Assembly (NCBI GenBank): GCA_937924345.1
Contig: CALDTD010000162.1
Location: forward strand, 1-11,880
From: an uncultured Flavobacteriales bacterium
GTDB lineage: Bacteria; Bacteroidota; Bacteroidia; Flavobacteriales_D; Parvicellaceae
DNA length: 11,880 nt
Direction of reading: 5' to 3'
Below, one piece after another: positions 1-6,970 of the stretch. Every line of letters begins with the position of its first letter. The stretch's first letter is position 1. The notes beneath the pieces were generated by a model that worked only from the letters and a program-made list of their open reading frames with translations, did not search any database and had not been told where the DNA came from. Made by a program: the position numbers and the translations under genes.

Positions 1-299
1 GGATAGTAGACAGAGCTTTTGATAGTGGAGAAGATGTAACAGATGATTTTGATAATTACGAACTATATACAACAATTGATGGAGATGCGAGATTAGAAGC
101 AGATTATAGTTTTGGTTCAGTACGTTTCGAATATGAAACAAACGGAACTTGGAGTTTTGAAGATAGTAAGGAAAATTTAAGTTTAGACTTCGAAAATGAT
201 GATGCCGACGAAAAGTATCAAATTTTGAAATTAACTGAAGACGAAATGCACTTAAGAGAAATAGGTGGAGATCTAGAGCTTCAATTAGAGACGAAGTAA
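1..299 (+). CDS. Lipocalin-like domain protein, C-terminal part (5' truncated)
   Basis: The reading frame starts at base 3 and stays open for 98 codons to TAA at 297-299; the start lies outside the window. The residues are rich in Asp and Glu and form short alternating strands: a GTWSF segment near the middle, followed by strand-like stretches around YQILKLTEDEMHLRE. This pattern resembles the C-terminal half of the lipocalin-like (calycin-type beta-barrel) lipoproteins common in Bacteroidota, in which a G-x-W-x-F/L strand is followed by a 'level of expression/temperature' type Leu-rich strand. Function in that family is mostly unknown, with small-molecule binding presumed. No signal peptide can be judged because the N-terminus is missing. 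The family assignment rests on pattern only. Confidence 0.6.
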   Translation, partial: IVDRAFDSGEDVTDDFDNYELYTTIDGDARLEADYSFGSVRFEYETNGTWSFEDSKENLSLDFENDDADEKYQILKLTEDEMHLREIGGDLELQLETK

Positions 300-354
300 A
301 ATAATTATCTCACATACAAATTAGCGATCTAAGTATAATGCATCGCACTTTTAG

Positions 355-396
355 ATAACGAAGGGCATTGGTAATATTACCAATGCCCTTCGTTAT
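355..396. terminator. Perfect 42-bp palindrome, likely bidirectional terminator
   Basis: Bases 355-396 form a perfect inverted repeat centred between 375 and 376, with a GC-richer core (GGGCATTGG pairing with CCAATGCCC). It sits 55 bp after the stop of the lipocalin-like gene and 37 bp before the kinase start. The stem is very strong but is followed only by a short TTT on the plus strand, so it is not a textbook U-tract terminator. Termination of the upstream gene is the simplest role. Confidence 0.6.
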
Positions 397-412
397 TTAA
401 ACAACTATACAT

Positions 413-420
413 TACATTTG
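413..420 (+). promoter_or_regulatory. Bacteroidota -7 element TACATTTG before the kinase operon
   Basis: TACATTTG matches the Bacteroidota housekeeping -7 consensus TAnnTTTG exactly. No convincing -33 TTG lies about 17-20 bp upstream, since that stretch is the arm of the palindrome. If used, transcription would start around 425-428, giving a nearly leaderless mRNA for the ATG at 433. It also makes the upstream TTG at 418 unlikely as a start codon, because it lies inside the -7 element. Confidence 0.45.
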
Positions 421-432
421 AAAAAAAAGCAA

Positions 433-2559
433 ATGAAAAAACTCTTTTTAAACAGACATACTGGTGTTTTTATATTTATAGTGGCAGGTTTTATACTTCT
501 TTTTCTAAGTGTTGTTTACTTGTATTCAGAAACAGATATTAAATACGAAACAATTACTCATTATAAAGAAACAACTAAGAAGTTTGATCAATTGTTAAGC
601 TCGTGTTACGAAATGGAAGCTACTGCCAGAGGTTATTCATTAACAAACGATATGTCTGTAGCTGATACCTATAACGAAGCAAAAAATAATTTAAAAAAAT
701 TAGTAATATCGATAGACTCTGTTAGATCAGTAAATGAATTAGAAACAGCCACAATACTAGAAATTCTTGTAAAAGAAAGAGTTGGACTCTTAGACTCTCA
801 AATGACTATTATAGATTCTCTTGAAACTTTAAGCGAGACTGGAAAATTCTTAATTATAGAAGGAGATGTTGTAATGGATAAAATAAGAGCGAGTGTTTCT
901 TCATTGAAACAAAACTTAACATCACGAATAAATGAAGAACAAAAAAGCTTAAGAGAATTAAAAAATAATACATTTACCTTTATCATACTCTCTGTATTAT
1001 TTGCTTCTATTTTTATTATGATTTCTTATTACCGATTAGTTAGTTTAAGCGAGAGTCATGAGCAGCAAAAAATAGTTGCAGAAGAGCAAAAAATACTATT
1101 GGAAGAAGCCGAAAACATTTCTAATTGCGGAAGTTGGAAATGGGATTTAGTAACCAATGAAACTCCTTGTTCTAACGGAACGTATAAAATATTTGAAATT
1201 GACCCTAAAGTAGAAACAATAGACTTTGAAGTTTTTACTGATATTATTCATCCTGAAGATAGAGAAAGAATAGGCCAAGAAATTACAGATGGTGTAACCA
1301 AAGGTGTTTCTTATATGGTAGAACATAGAATAATTACAAGAGATAATAAAGAGAAAATTGTTCAATCAATTGGTAGACCCAAAATTGATGAAAACGGAGC
1401 AGTTACATATTTTGGTTCGATTAGAGATATAACATTATTAAAGGCTCAAGAATCAGAATTAGAAGAGCAAAAACAACTATTAGAGGAAGCAGAGAAAATA
1501 TCTAGTTGCGGGAGTTGGAAGTGGGATTTAGAAACGAATGAAACAGTATGTTCCGAAGGAACGTATAAAATATTTGAAATTGATTCTAAAGAAGAGACAA
1601 TAAACTTTGAAGTATTTACTGATATTGTTCACCCTAACGATAGAGAGCGTATTGGATCAGAACTTACTGAGGCAACAAGTAAAGGAGTTTCTTACGTGAT
1701 AGAACATCGAATTATAACCAGGAAAAATAATTTAAAAGTTGTTCAATCAATCGGAAAACCTAAAACTGATGAAAAAGGAGTTCTAAGTTATTACGGTTCT
1801 ATTAGAGATATTACATTATTAAAAGCTCAAGAAAACGAATTGATTAAACAAAATGAAGAGCTAATTACACTAAACGAAAATTTACAACAGTTTACCTACA
1901 TTGCTTCTCATGATTTACAAGAACCGCTTCGTAAAATTCAAACCTTCGCAATGTTACTCAAAGAACAGTACGAAGAAGAAGCTCCAGGTCTTGAATATGT
2001 AAATAGAATGCAAAATGCATCGGAAAGAATGCGAAGCTTGATTTCTGATTTGCTTGATTTTTCTAGAGTTTCTAGAAACGTTGGAGAGGGAGAAAAGGTT
2101 AATTTAAATGGTGTTGTAAATGAAGTTCTAGAAAATTTTGACATTAGTAATATTGAATTTCAATTAGATGAGCTTCCAAGGAGTTATAGAGCACATAGAA
2201 CACAAATGATTCAATTATTTCAAAACCTAATTTCAAATGCTATTAAGTTTAAGCAAGAAAAACAACAACAAAAATTAGCGATTAATTGTGAGGTTATTAA
2301 TGAAAAGGTTGAAGGGATAGAAACGCGTACGTGTTACGAAATTTCTATAAAGGACAATGGTATTGGTTTCGATAGTTCTTATGCAGATAAAATTTTTGAT
2401 ATGTTTCAGCGTCTTCATAGCCGAAACGAATATCCAGGAACAGGAATTGGATTAGCTATTTGTAAAAAAATAGTCGAAAACCATGAGGGAGTTATAAAAG
2501 TAAATAGTAAATTAGGCCTTGGATCAGAATTTAAAATTTATTTACCAATAATAGAATAG
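433..2559 (+). CDS. Membrane sensor histidine kinase (CHASE3-PAS-PAS-HisKA-HATPase)
   Basis: From the ATG at 433 the protein has 708 residues. A TTG at 418 would add five residues but sits in a -7 promoter element, so the ATG is preferred. Two membrane helices (about 11-32 and 179-200) enclose a periplasmic helical region of CHASE3 type. Two near-identical PAS_3-type domains of 127 residues follow (about 217-343 and 344-470), both containing GSWKWDL, then a coiled linker. The HisKA helix holds the phosphorylatable His493 in SHDLQEPLRKI, the form seen in phytochrome-like kinases. The HATPase has an N-box (LFQNLISNAIKFK, Asn598), DNGIG (Asp641) and GTGIGLAI. It should autophosphorylate in response to an envelope signal. 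The next gene, an Rcp1-like receiver, starts on the base after its stop and is the obvious partner. The ligand is unknown. Confidence 0.9.
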   Translation: MKKLFLNRHTGVFIFIVAGFILLFLSVVYLYSETDIKYETITHYKETTKKFDQLLSSCYEMEATARGYSLTNDMSVADTYNEAKNNLKKLVISIDSVRSVNELETATILEILVKERVGLLDSQMTIIDSLETLSETGKFLIIEGDVVMDKIRASVSSLKQNLTSRINEEQKSLRELKNNTFTFIILSVLFASIFIMISYYRLVSLSESHEQQKIVAEEQKILLEEAENISNCGSWKWDLVTNETPCSNGTYKIFEIDPKVETIDFEVFTDIIHPEDRERIGQEITDGVTKGVSYMVEHRIITRDNKEKIVQSIGRPKIDENGAVTYFGSIRDITLLKAQESELEEQKQLLEEAEKISSCGSWKWDLETNETVCSEGTYKIFEIDSKEETINFEVFTDIVHPNDRERIGSELTEATSKGVSYVIEHRIITRKNNLKVVQSIGKPKTDEKGVLSYYGSIRDITLLKAQENELIKQNEELITLNENLQQFTYIASHDLQEPLRKIQTFAMLLKEQYEEEAPGLEYVNRMQNASERMRSLISDLLDFSRVSRNVGEGEKVNLNGVVNEVLENFDISNIEFQLDELPRSYRAHRTQMIQLFQNLISNAIKFKQEKQQQKLAINCEVINEKVEGIETRTCYEISIKDNGIGFDSSYADKIFDMFQRLHSRNEYPGTGIGLAICKKIVENHEGVIKVNSKLGLGSEFKIYLPIIE
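1081..1843 (+). repeat. Tandem duplication of a PAS domain within the kinase gene
   Basis: Two copies of a 381-bp unit (127 codons) lie head to tail, from about 1081-1461 and 1462-1843. Identity is high also at DNA level; for example CGTATAAAATATTTGAAATT occurs at 1181-1200 and 1562-1581, and the segment coding for the RDITLLKAQE end of each PAS domain recurs at exactly 381 bp. The copies differ mainly at synonymous and a few conservative sites, so the duplication is fairly recent or kept similar by gene conversion. Confidence 0.85.
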
Positions 2560-2982
2560 ATGAGTTATTTATTAATAGCCGAAGACGACGAGGACGATAG
2601 ATTCTTAGCTAAAAAGGCATTTCGTGCAAGCGGAAGTAAAGTTCCTATTGAGTTTGCTAAGGATGGTGAAGAGTTAATTGATAAACTAGAGGAGAGTGTC
2701 GAGAAAGGTGAAAAAATGCCAGATCTTATCTTATTGGATTTAAATATGCCAAAAAAAGATGGTAGACAGTGCTTGGCAGAGATTAAGCAAAGTCCTGCTT
2801 TAAAGAAAATACCAGTAATTGTTTTTACTACATCGAAACTTCCAGAAGATATAGATAAAACCTATGATTTAGGTACAAGTAGTTATATAAATAAGCCCGT
2901 AGAGTTTAAAGAACTAATTAATATTTTTTCTTTACTTACTAAATATTGGTTCAAAACAGTTCAGTTACCAGTCGCGAGTTGA
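2560..2982 (+). CDS. Single-domain response regulator (Rcp1-like receiver)
   Basis: This 140-residue protein is a receiver domain with no output domain. Acidic residues Glu8, Asp9 and Asp10 form the Mg2+ site, Asp60 in DLILLDLNMP is the phosphoacceptor, Thr90/Thr91 is the switch residue and Lys112 (NKP) is the conserved lysine. The extended loop after alpha 2 and the LDLNMPKKDG motif are typical of Rcp1-type regulators, which pair with phytochrome-like SHDLQEPLR kinases such as the one encoded just upstream. Its ATG directly follows that kinase's TAG, and its own stop overlaps the next start, so the three genes are surely co-transcribed and translationally coupled. It probably carries phosphate between kinases or binds a partner protein; it cannot bind DNA itself. 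Confidence 0.92.
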   Translation: MSYLLIAEDDEDDRFLAKKAFRASGSKVPIEFAKDGEELIDKLEESVEKGEKMPDLILLDLNMPKKDGRQCLAEIKQSPALKKIPVIVFTTSKLPEDIDKTYDLGTSSYINKPVEFKELINIFSLLTKYWFKTVQLPVAS

Positions 2983-4403
2983 AAGATTCAGTAAATATAT
3001 TGTTAATTGAGGATGACGAAGATGATTTCTTTATTCTAAATCAGCGCCTTTCTAAAATCTCATACTTCCAGTGTAATGTAAACTGGATTACAAACTTAGA
3101 AGCATTAACCAAGATTAAAATAAGTGAAATAGATATTTGTATTGCAGATTATTATTTAGGTAAGTCTACAGCAATCGATACCTTATCATTTTTTAAATCT
3201 AATTATATCAATATTCCGACTATTGTTTTAACAGGAATGGACAATAGAGAGAAGGATATTGAAGTAATGAATGCTGGAGCGATTGATTATTTAAGTAAAG
3301 AAAATGTAACTACTAATAAGTTGGAAAGGGCTATTCGATATGGGATCTCACAAAATAATATTCTTAATCAGTTTAAAATAGAACGCAATAAATTTCAAAA
3401 ATTATTTGAACTAAATAAAGATTTGATTATCATTTTAGATCGTGACTTTAAGATTAACGATGTAAATAAACAGGCTCTATCTGTTTTAGGCATGCCTAGC
3501 AAAAAAGATTTGATTGAAAAAAACATAGGAGATTTTATTGTTCAGCCCAATATGTTTGATGTGCTTAAAAAGCAAATAGACATAGAAAACAATGAGATTG
3601 AGTTAGTTTTTTTTAATTCGATTAAAATTTCAGCATTTCTGTCTCTAACAGAAATCTTTGATAATAATAACATTACAGAATGCTATCAAATAATAATAAA
3701 AGATATTACAGAGGAAACAAAAGCTAAAAAGCGAATTAGAAATATCGAAAAAATAAATTTTAGTGGAAAAATGGCGCAAACACTAGCGCATGAAATTAGA
3801 AACCCGCTCACAAATATTAATCTTTCAGTCTCATTTTTAAAATCTTTTATTAAGGATGAGGATCATTATTTAGATATGGTTCAAAAGAATGCCAACAAGA
3901 TTAATGATATAACCACTCAATTTCTAAATAGTACTAAGGCTGAAGAGCTAAAGGCCGAATTTGTATCATTGCAAACTATAATTAATGAGGCGATAGAGTT
4001 GTGTATAGATAGAATAAACCTTAAAGAAATAGAACTCTATACAGATACTTCGTCTATCGAAGGAGTAAAAGTTATGGCAGATTTTCAAAAGCTGTCTATA
4101 TCAATTTCTAATCTAATTTTAAATGCAACTGAAGCATTAGAAGATATTGAAGCCCCAAAGATCAATATTTTTACAGAAGTAAAAGAAAATAAAATTATAC
4201 TTTCTATTGAGGACAATGGAATAGGAATAAGTGAAGATAAAATTAAAACAATCTTTGAACCCTTTGCAACTGATAAAAAATCAGGGGTAGGTGTAGGTTT
4301 GTCTTCTGTTTATAATATTATTGCCTTACACAACTGGGATATAGATGTAGACTCTGAATTAAATGTAGGTACAACTTTCTATATAACATTAACTCCAAAT
4401 TAA
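2979..4403 (+). CDS. Soluble REC-PAS-histidine kinase (NtrB-like kinase core)
   Basis: The preferred start is TTG at 2979, overlapping the preceding TGA (TTGA) and giving 474 residues beginning MKDSVNILLIEDD; an in-frame TTG at 2946 would only add 11 residues lying inside the upstream gene. An N-terminal receiver (about 5-120) has Asp12/Asp13, phosphoacceptor Asp57, Thr85 and Lys107. A PAS domain covers about 135-245. The kinase core has His271 in LAHEIRNPLTNI, N-box Asn382 (LILNATEAL), DNGIGI (Asp412) and GVGVGL (436-441). There are no membrane helices. The HEIRNP-type H-box and short core resemble NtrB-class kinases that phosphorylate NtrC regulators, and an NtrC-type gene lies convergent and touching. 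The receiver may take phosphate from the upstream kinase and gate this kinase; that wiring is inferred. Confidence 0.88.
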   Translation: MKDSVNILLIEDDEDDFFILNQRLSKISYFQCNVNWITNLEALTKIKISEIDICIADYYLGKSTAIDTLSFFKSNYINIPTIVLTGMDNREKDIEVMNAGAIDYLSKENVTTNKLERAIRYGISQNNILNQFKIERNKFQKLFELNKDLIIILDRDFKINDVNKQALSVLGMPSKKDLIEKNIGDFIVQPNMFDVLKKQIDIENNEIELVFFNSIKISAFLSLTEIFDNNNITECYQIIIKDITEETKAKKRIRNIEKINFSGKMAQTLAHEIRNPLTNINLSVSFLKSFIKDEDHYLDMVQKNANKINDITTQFLNSTKAEELKAEFVSLQTIINEAIELCIDRINLKEIELYTDTSSIEGVKVMADFQKLSISISNLILNATEALEDIEAPKINIFTEVKENKIILSIEDNGIGISEDKIKTIFEPFATDKKSGVGVGLSSVYNIIALHNWDIDVDSELNVGTTFYITLTPN

Positions 4404-5764
4404 CAATCTAGTTCGTATTGATCTATTTTATTGTATAGTGTTTTACGGTCTATCTCTAGCATTTTTGCGGCTTTAGATTTATTGTATTTTGCTTTTAATA
4501 GTGCAGCAATAATCGCTTTTCGTTCGGCTTGTTCAACTATTTCTTTTAGTGAACATTCGGTACCTGATCTTACAAAATCATCTGTGTTTGGTTGAGGAAA
4601 ACAAATTTCTGTAGGAATATGATCTTTTTCTATAGAAGTATTATCGCATATAAGTACTGCCCGTTTCATAATATTTTGTAACTCTCTGATATTGCCTGGA
4701 AAGCCATAATCTTTAAAAATACTTAAGACTTCTTTACTAACAGATTTTACATTTTTATCTAATTCGCTATTTGCTTTTTTAAGAAAAAAGTTAGCAAACT
4801 CTTTGATGTCAGACTTTCGGTTTCTTAGTGGAAATAAATCGATTCTAAATTCATTTAATCTAAAGTACAAGTCTTCTCTAAACTCTCCTCTATCGGCTTT
4901 AATTTTTAAATCTTCGTTTGTTGCTACAACAATACGAACATCCACATTCTTATCTTTTTCTGATCCAAGTGGTTTAATTTTTCTTTCTTGAAGAACACGC
5001 AAAAGTTTTATCTGGTTTTCGTAATTTAAGTTCCCAATTTCATCTAAGAAGAGAGTACCTTTATTCGCAAGCTCAAATACCCCTTTTTTATCATTTAAAG
5101 CTCCTGTAAACGCCCCTTTTTTATGCCCAAATAGTTCACTAGAAGCGAGTTCGTTTGGTAAAGCACCGCAGTCTAACGATATAAAAGGCTCTTTGTTTCG
5201 CTTACTTTCGTTGTGTATACGCTGCGCCGTTACTTCTTTACCAGTTCCACTTTCACCAATAATCATTACGGTCATATTAGTTGGAGAAACTAGCTTTGTT
5301 AGCTTACTTATATGTTTAGCATTCTCTCCAGTTCCAATTACAAAATTATCTTTTTTAGGTTTTAAATCTTCCTTCTGTGGTTTATCTGAGGTAGTAATTA
5401 CTACATTAGATTTTAAAGCATTAGATATTGTATTTAATATTTCGTCTGGTATAATAGGTTTAGTGACATATTCAAAAGCTCCTTTTTTTATAGATTTTAC
5501 AGCTAAACCTACATCAGAATACCCAGTAATGATTACAATTTTAGTAAGTGGTGAAATTGACCTTATCTGTTCGATCATTGTTAAACCATCATGGTCTGGC
5601 AATCTAAAGTCACAAAGTATAAGATCAAATTTATTTTCTTTTACTTTTCTTAAACCTTCACTTCCTGTTGATGCTGTATCTACTTCATATCCTTTTCTTC
5701 CCAAAAAAGAGTTTAAGAGTTTGCATGTATCTATATTATCGTCTACAATTAATATACTAGCCAT
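4400..5764 (-). CDS. NtrC-family sigma-54-dependent response regulator (REC-AAA+-HTH)
   Basis: The 454-residue protein has the complete NtrC layout. The receiver (1-120) carries Asp9/Asp10, phosphoacceptor Asp52, Thr80 and Lys102. The AAA+ domain has Walker A GESGTGKE (170-177), the sigma-54-contacting loop GAFTGA (217-222), Walker B TLFLDE (237-242) and the arginine-finger region FREDLYFRL (295-303). The C-terminus (about 405-454) is a Fis-type helix-turn-helix. An intact GAFTGA loop implies activation of RpoN promoters from distant upstream sites. The gene converges on the REC-PAS-kinase gene and shares a TTAA stop with it, which supports a kinase-regulator pair. Targets are unknown from family alone; the boxes near 5842, 8037 and 8374 are candidates. 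Start is the only sensible ATG, at 5764. Confidence 0.93.
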   Translation of the reverse strand: MASILIVDDNIDTCKLLNSFLGRKGYEVDTASTGSEGLRKVKENKFDLILCDFRLPDHDGLTMIEQIRSISPLTKIVIITGYSDVGLAVKSIKKGAFEYVTKPIIPDEILNTISNALKSNVVITTSDKPQKEDLKPKKDNFVIGTGENAKHISKLTKLVSPTNMTVMIIGESGTGKEVTAQRIHNESKRNKEPFISLDCGALPNELASSELFGHKKGAFTGALNDKKGVFELANKGTLFLDEIGNLNYENQIKLLRVLQERKIKPLGSEKDKNVDVRIVVATNEDLKIKADRGEFREDLYFRLNEFRIDLFPLRNRKSDIKEFANFFLKKANSELDKNVKSVSKEVLSIFKDYGFPGNIRELQNIMKRAVLICDNTSIEKDHIPTEICFPQPNTDDFVRSGTECSLKEIVEQAERKAIIAALLKAKYNKSKAAKMLEIDRKTLYNKIDQYELDC

Positions 5765-5823
5765 AATTTAGTTATCTTAAATTGTAAATCTACTTGAATT
5801 TAAGTTTCAATCGTTGTTAAAAT

Positions 5824-5858
5824 GTGTTATAACTACTCAGGGTGTTGATATTCTACAC
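5824..5858. promoter_or_regulatory. Candidate NtrC-type activator site between the NtrC and DUF4382 genes
   Basis: Read on the minus strand, 5842-5858 is GTGTAGAATATCAACAC, which matches the box at 8374-8390 at 14 of 17 positions, including the first 11. A weaker direct half (TAACTACTC, 5830-5838) lies beside it, so the two may form a paired site. The box is about 133 bp before the predicted sigma-54-type start of the DUF4382 gene and 78 bp before the NtrC ATG, so it could serve either gene. It overlaps the -33 region of a candidate housekeeping promoter. Confidence 0.45.
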
Positions 5859-5871
5859 GCTTTTACATTTG
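5845..5871 (+). promoter_or_regulatory. Candidate housekeeping promoter (TTG / TACATTTG) for the DUF4382 gene
   Basis: TTG at 5845-5847 and TACATTTG at 5864-5871 match the Bacteroidota -33/-7 elements, with a 16-bp spacer that is slightly short. Transcription from here would leave a leader of about 130 bases before the ATG at 6010. The -33 part overlaps the candidate activator box. Confidence 0.4.
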
Positions 5872-5955
5872 TAATTTTTTTTTTGGCATACATATATTTT
5901 CTTTAGTTATTTGATAAATAGTATTTTATGTTTTTTTTATGGTGTTTTATGTTTT

Positions 5956-5976
5956 AGGGAACAGTAATAGCAATAT
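5956..5976 (+). promoter_or_regulatory. Candidate sigma-54 promoter of the DUF4382 gene
   Basis: GG at 5958-5959 is followed after exactly ten bases by GC at 5970-5971 and then AATA, the spacing required for -24/-12 (RpoN) promoters. The AAC after GG and the T before the -12 element also agree with the consensus; the T of TGG is replaced by G. The predicted start is near 5983, 27 bases before the ATG. The CAATA core and the downstream AAATCAAAT are shared with the region before the lmo0937-family gene. Confidence 0.42.
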
Positions 5977-6009
5977 TACAAATCAAATAAATAATTAAAA
6001 CTAAATATT

Positions 6010-6867
6010 ATGAAAACGTTAAAACAAATTTCAATTTTTACATTTGCAGCTTTATTAGGATTATCAAGTTGTAAAAAAGAGGAAGAGCCAGAACAACAAG
6101 TAGTTTCTCCAGACACAAGTAATCAACAATCTTCTATGAAGGTTAGAATGACAGATAATCCTGGTAACTTTAAAGCCTTAGATGTAGAAATTACGAGTGT
6201 ATCTGCATTTAACTCTACAACTAACGAATGGATAGAATTAGAAGGAGACGCACAAACTGTATCTGTACTAGAGTTAACAAATGGAGATGAGCAAGAGATT
6301 GCATCTGAAACTAATATAGACGCTGGTTTGTATACTATGATTAAGATAGATTTTTCTCAAAATAATAAATTAACATTAAACTCAACTGCATCAGCAGGTT
6401 TATTAGGTTCTGTAATAAATGTAAGTGTAAACGCAGGTTCAACAACTACAGTTAATGAGTCTGTTATAGTTAATATAAACCAAGAGGTTAGTTCAAACAC
6501 AAGTGCTAGCTTATTATTAGATTTTAACGTTGTAAACTCAGTAATGCAAGATAGTAATGATGAATTCTTTTTAGATCCATCTATAACATTAATAGAAGAT
6601 GAGGAAACAGGAGTTATGGGGTCTATCGAGAATGATACTCGTGCCGCAATTACTTTCCAATCTACAACTAGTTCTTCAACAAGCTTTTCAGGATTTACAA
6701 ACGAAGATGGAGAGTTTATGTTAAGAGGAATGATTGATGGAGAATATACAGTAACTATAAATCCAGATCAAGACGAAGATAGTTCTTTAAATGCTTCATA
6801 CAATGTTTCTAACGTAACAGTTGTTGATGGTAGAATAACAAATATGGGAGAATTAGATTTACAATAA
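6010..6867 (+). CDS. DUF4382 lipoprotein with C-terminal carboxypeptidase-regulatory-like domain
   Basis: The 285-residue protein begins with a lipoprotein signal peptide; the lipobox LSSC puts the lipidated Cys at residue 21. The next residues, KKEEEPE, fit the acidic export signal that sends Bacteroidota lipoproteins to the cell surface. A DUF4382 domain (about 42-200) starts with the typical MKVRMTDNPGNFKALDVEI segment and contains the family's 'W-x-x-L ... G-x-Y-x-x-I-x' pattern (Gly-Leu-Tyr-Thr-Met-Ile). The last 85 residues (EDGEFMLRGMIDGEYTV) resemble a small beta-sandwich of the carboxypeptidase-regulatory-like type. The biochemical role is not known. It has its own promoter region and a terminator, so it is a single-gene unit. 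A sigma-54-type promoter upstream suggests it may belong to the regulon of the neighbouring NtrC protein. Confidence 0.87.
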   Translation: MKTLKQISIFTFAALLGLSSCKKEEEPEQQVVSPDTSNQQSSMKVRMTDNPGNFKALDVEITSVSAFNSTTNEWIELEGDAQTVSVLELTNGDEQEIASETNIDAGLYTMIKIDFSQNNKLTLNSTASAGLLGSVINVSVNAGSTTTVNESVIVNINQEVSSNTSASLLLDFNVVNSVMQDSNDEFFLDPSITLIEDEETGVMGSIENDTRAAITFQSTTSSSTSFSGFTNEDGEFMLRGMIDGEYTVTINPDQDEDSSLNASYNVSNVTVVDGRITNMGELDLQ

Positions 6868-6892
6868 AATACTGTAAATACTAAATAAACTT

Positions 6893-6927
6893 AAAAGGTA
6901 ATGTTTTAATAAGCATTACCTTTTTTT
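6893..6927 (+). terminator. Intrinsic terminator after the DUF4382 gene
   Basis: An 11-bp stem (AAAAGGTAATG at 6893-6903 with CATTACCTTTT at 6914-6924) and a 10-base loop are followed by the rest of a T7 run ending at 6927. It begins 25 bp after the stop codon, and the A-run on the left side would let it work for the opposite strand too. Confidence 0.85.
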
Positions 6928-6970
6928 CGTTCTACAAAACGACTACTTTTAACCACAAATATTTGAATAA

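Noticed and set aside
798..2144. Minus-strand open frames inside the first kinase gene
   Set aside because: They are antisense to well-conserved CHASE3, PAS and HisKA coding sequence, and show no family features.
5193..5771. Plus-strand open frame of 192 codons
   Set aside because: It lies fully antisense to the receiver and AAA+ domains of the NtrC gene, whose motifs are all intact; its product looks like a low-complexity Ser/Leu/Ile shadow translation.
5881..5902. TTTTTTGGCATAC as a sigma-54 promoter
   Set aside because: A good -24 half, but ten bases after GG there is TT with no C, so no -12 element; the site at 5958-5971 is better.
6928..6970. GTTCTACA before the AI-2E gene as a fourth activator box
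   Set aside because: Only about seven bases agree and no GG-N10-C pattern follows before the ATG.
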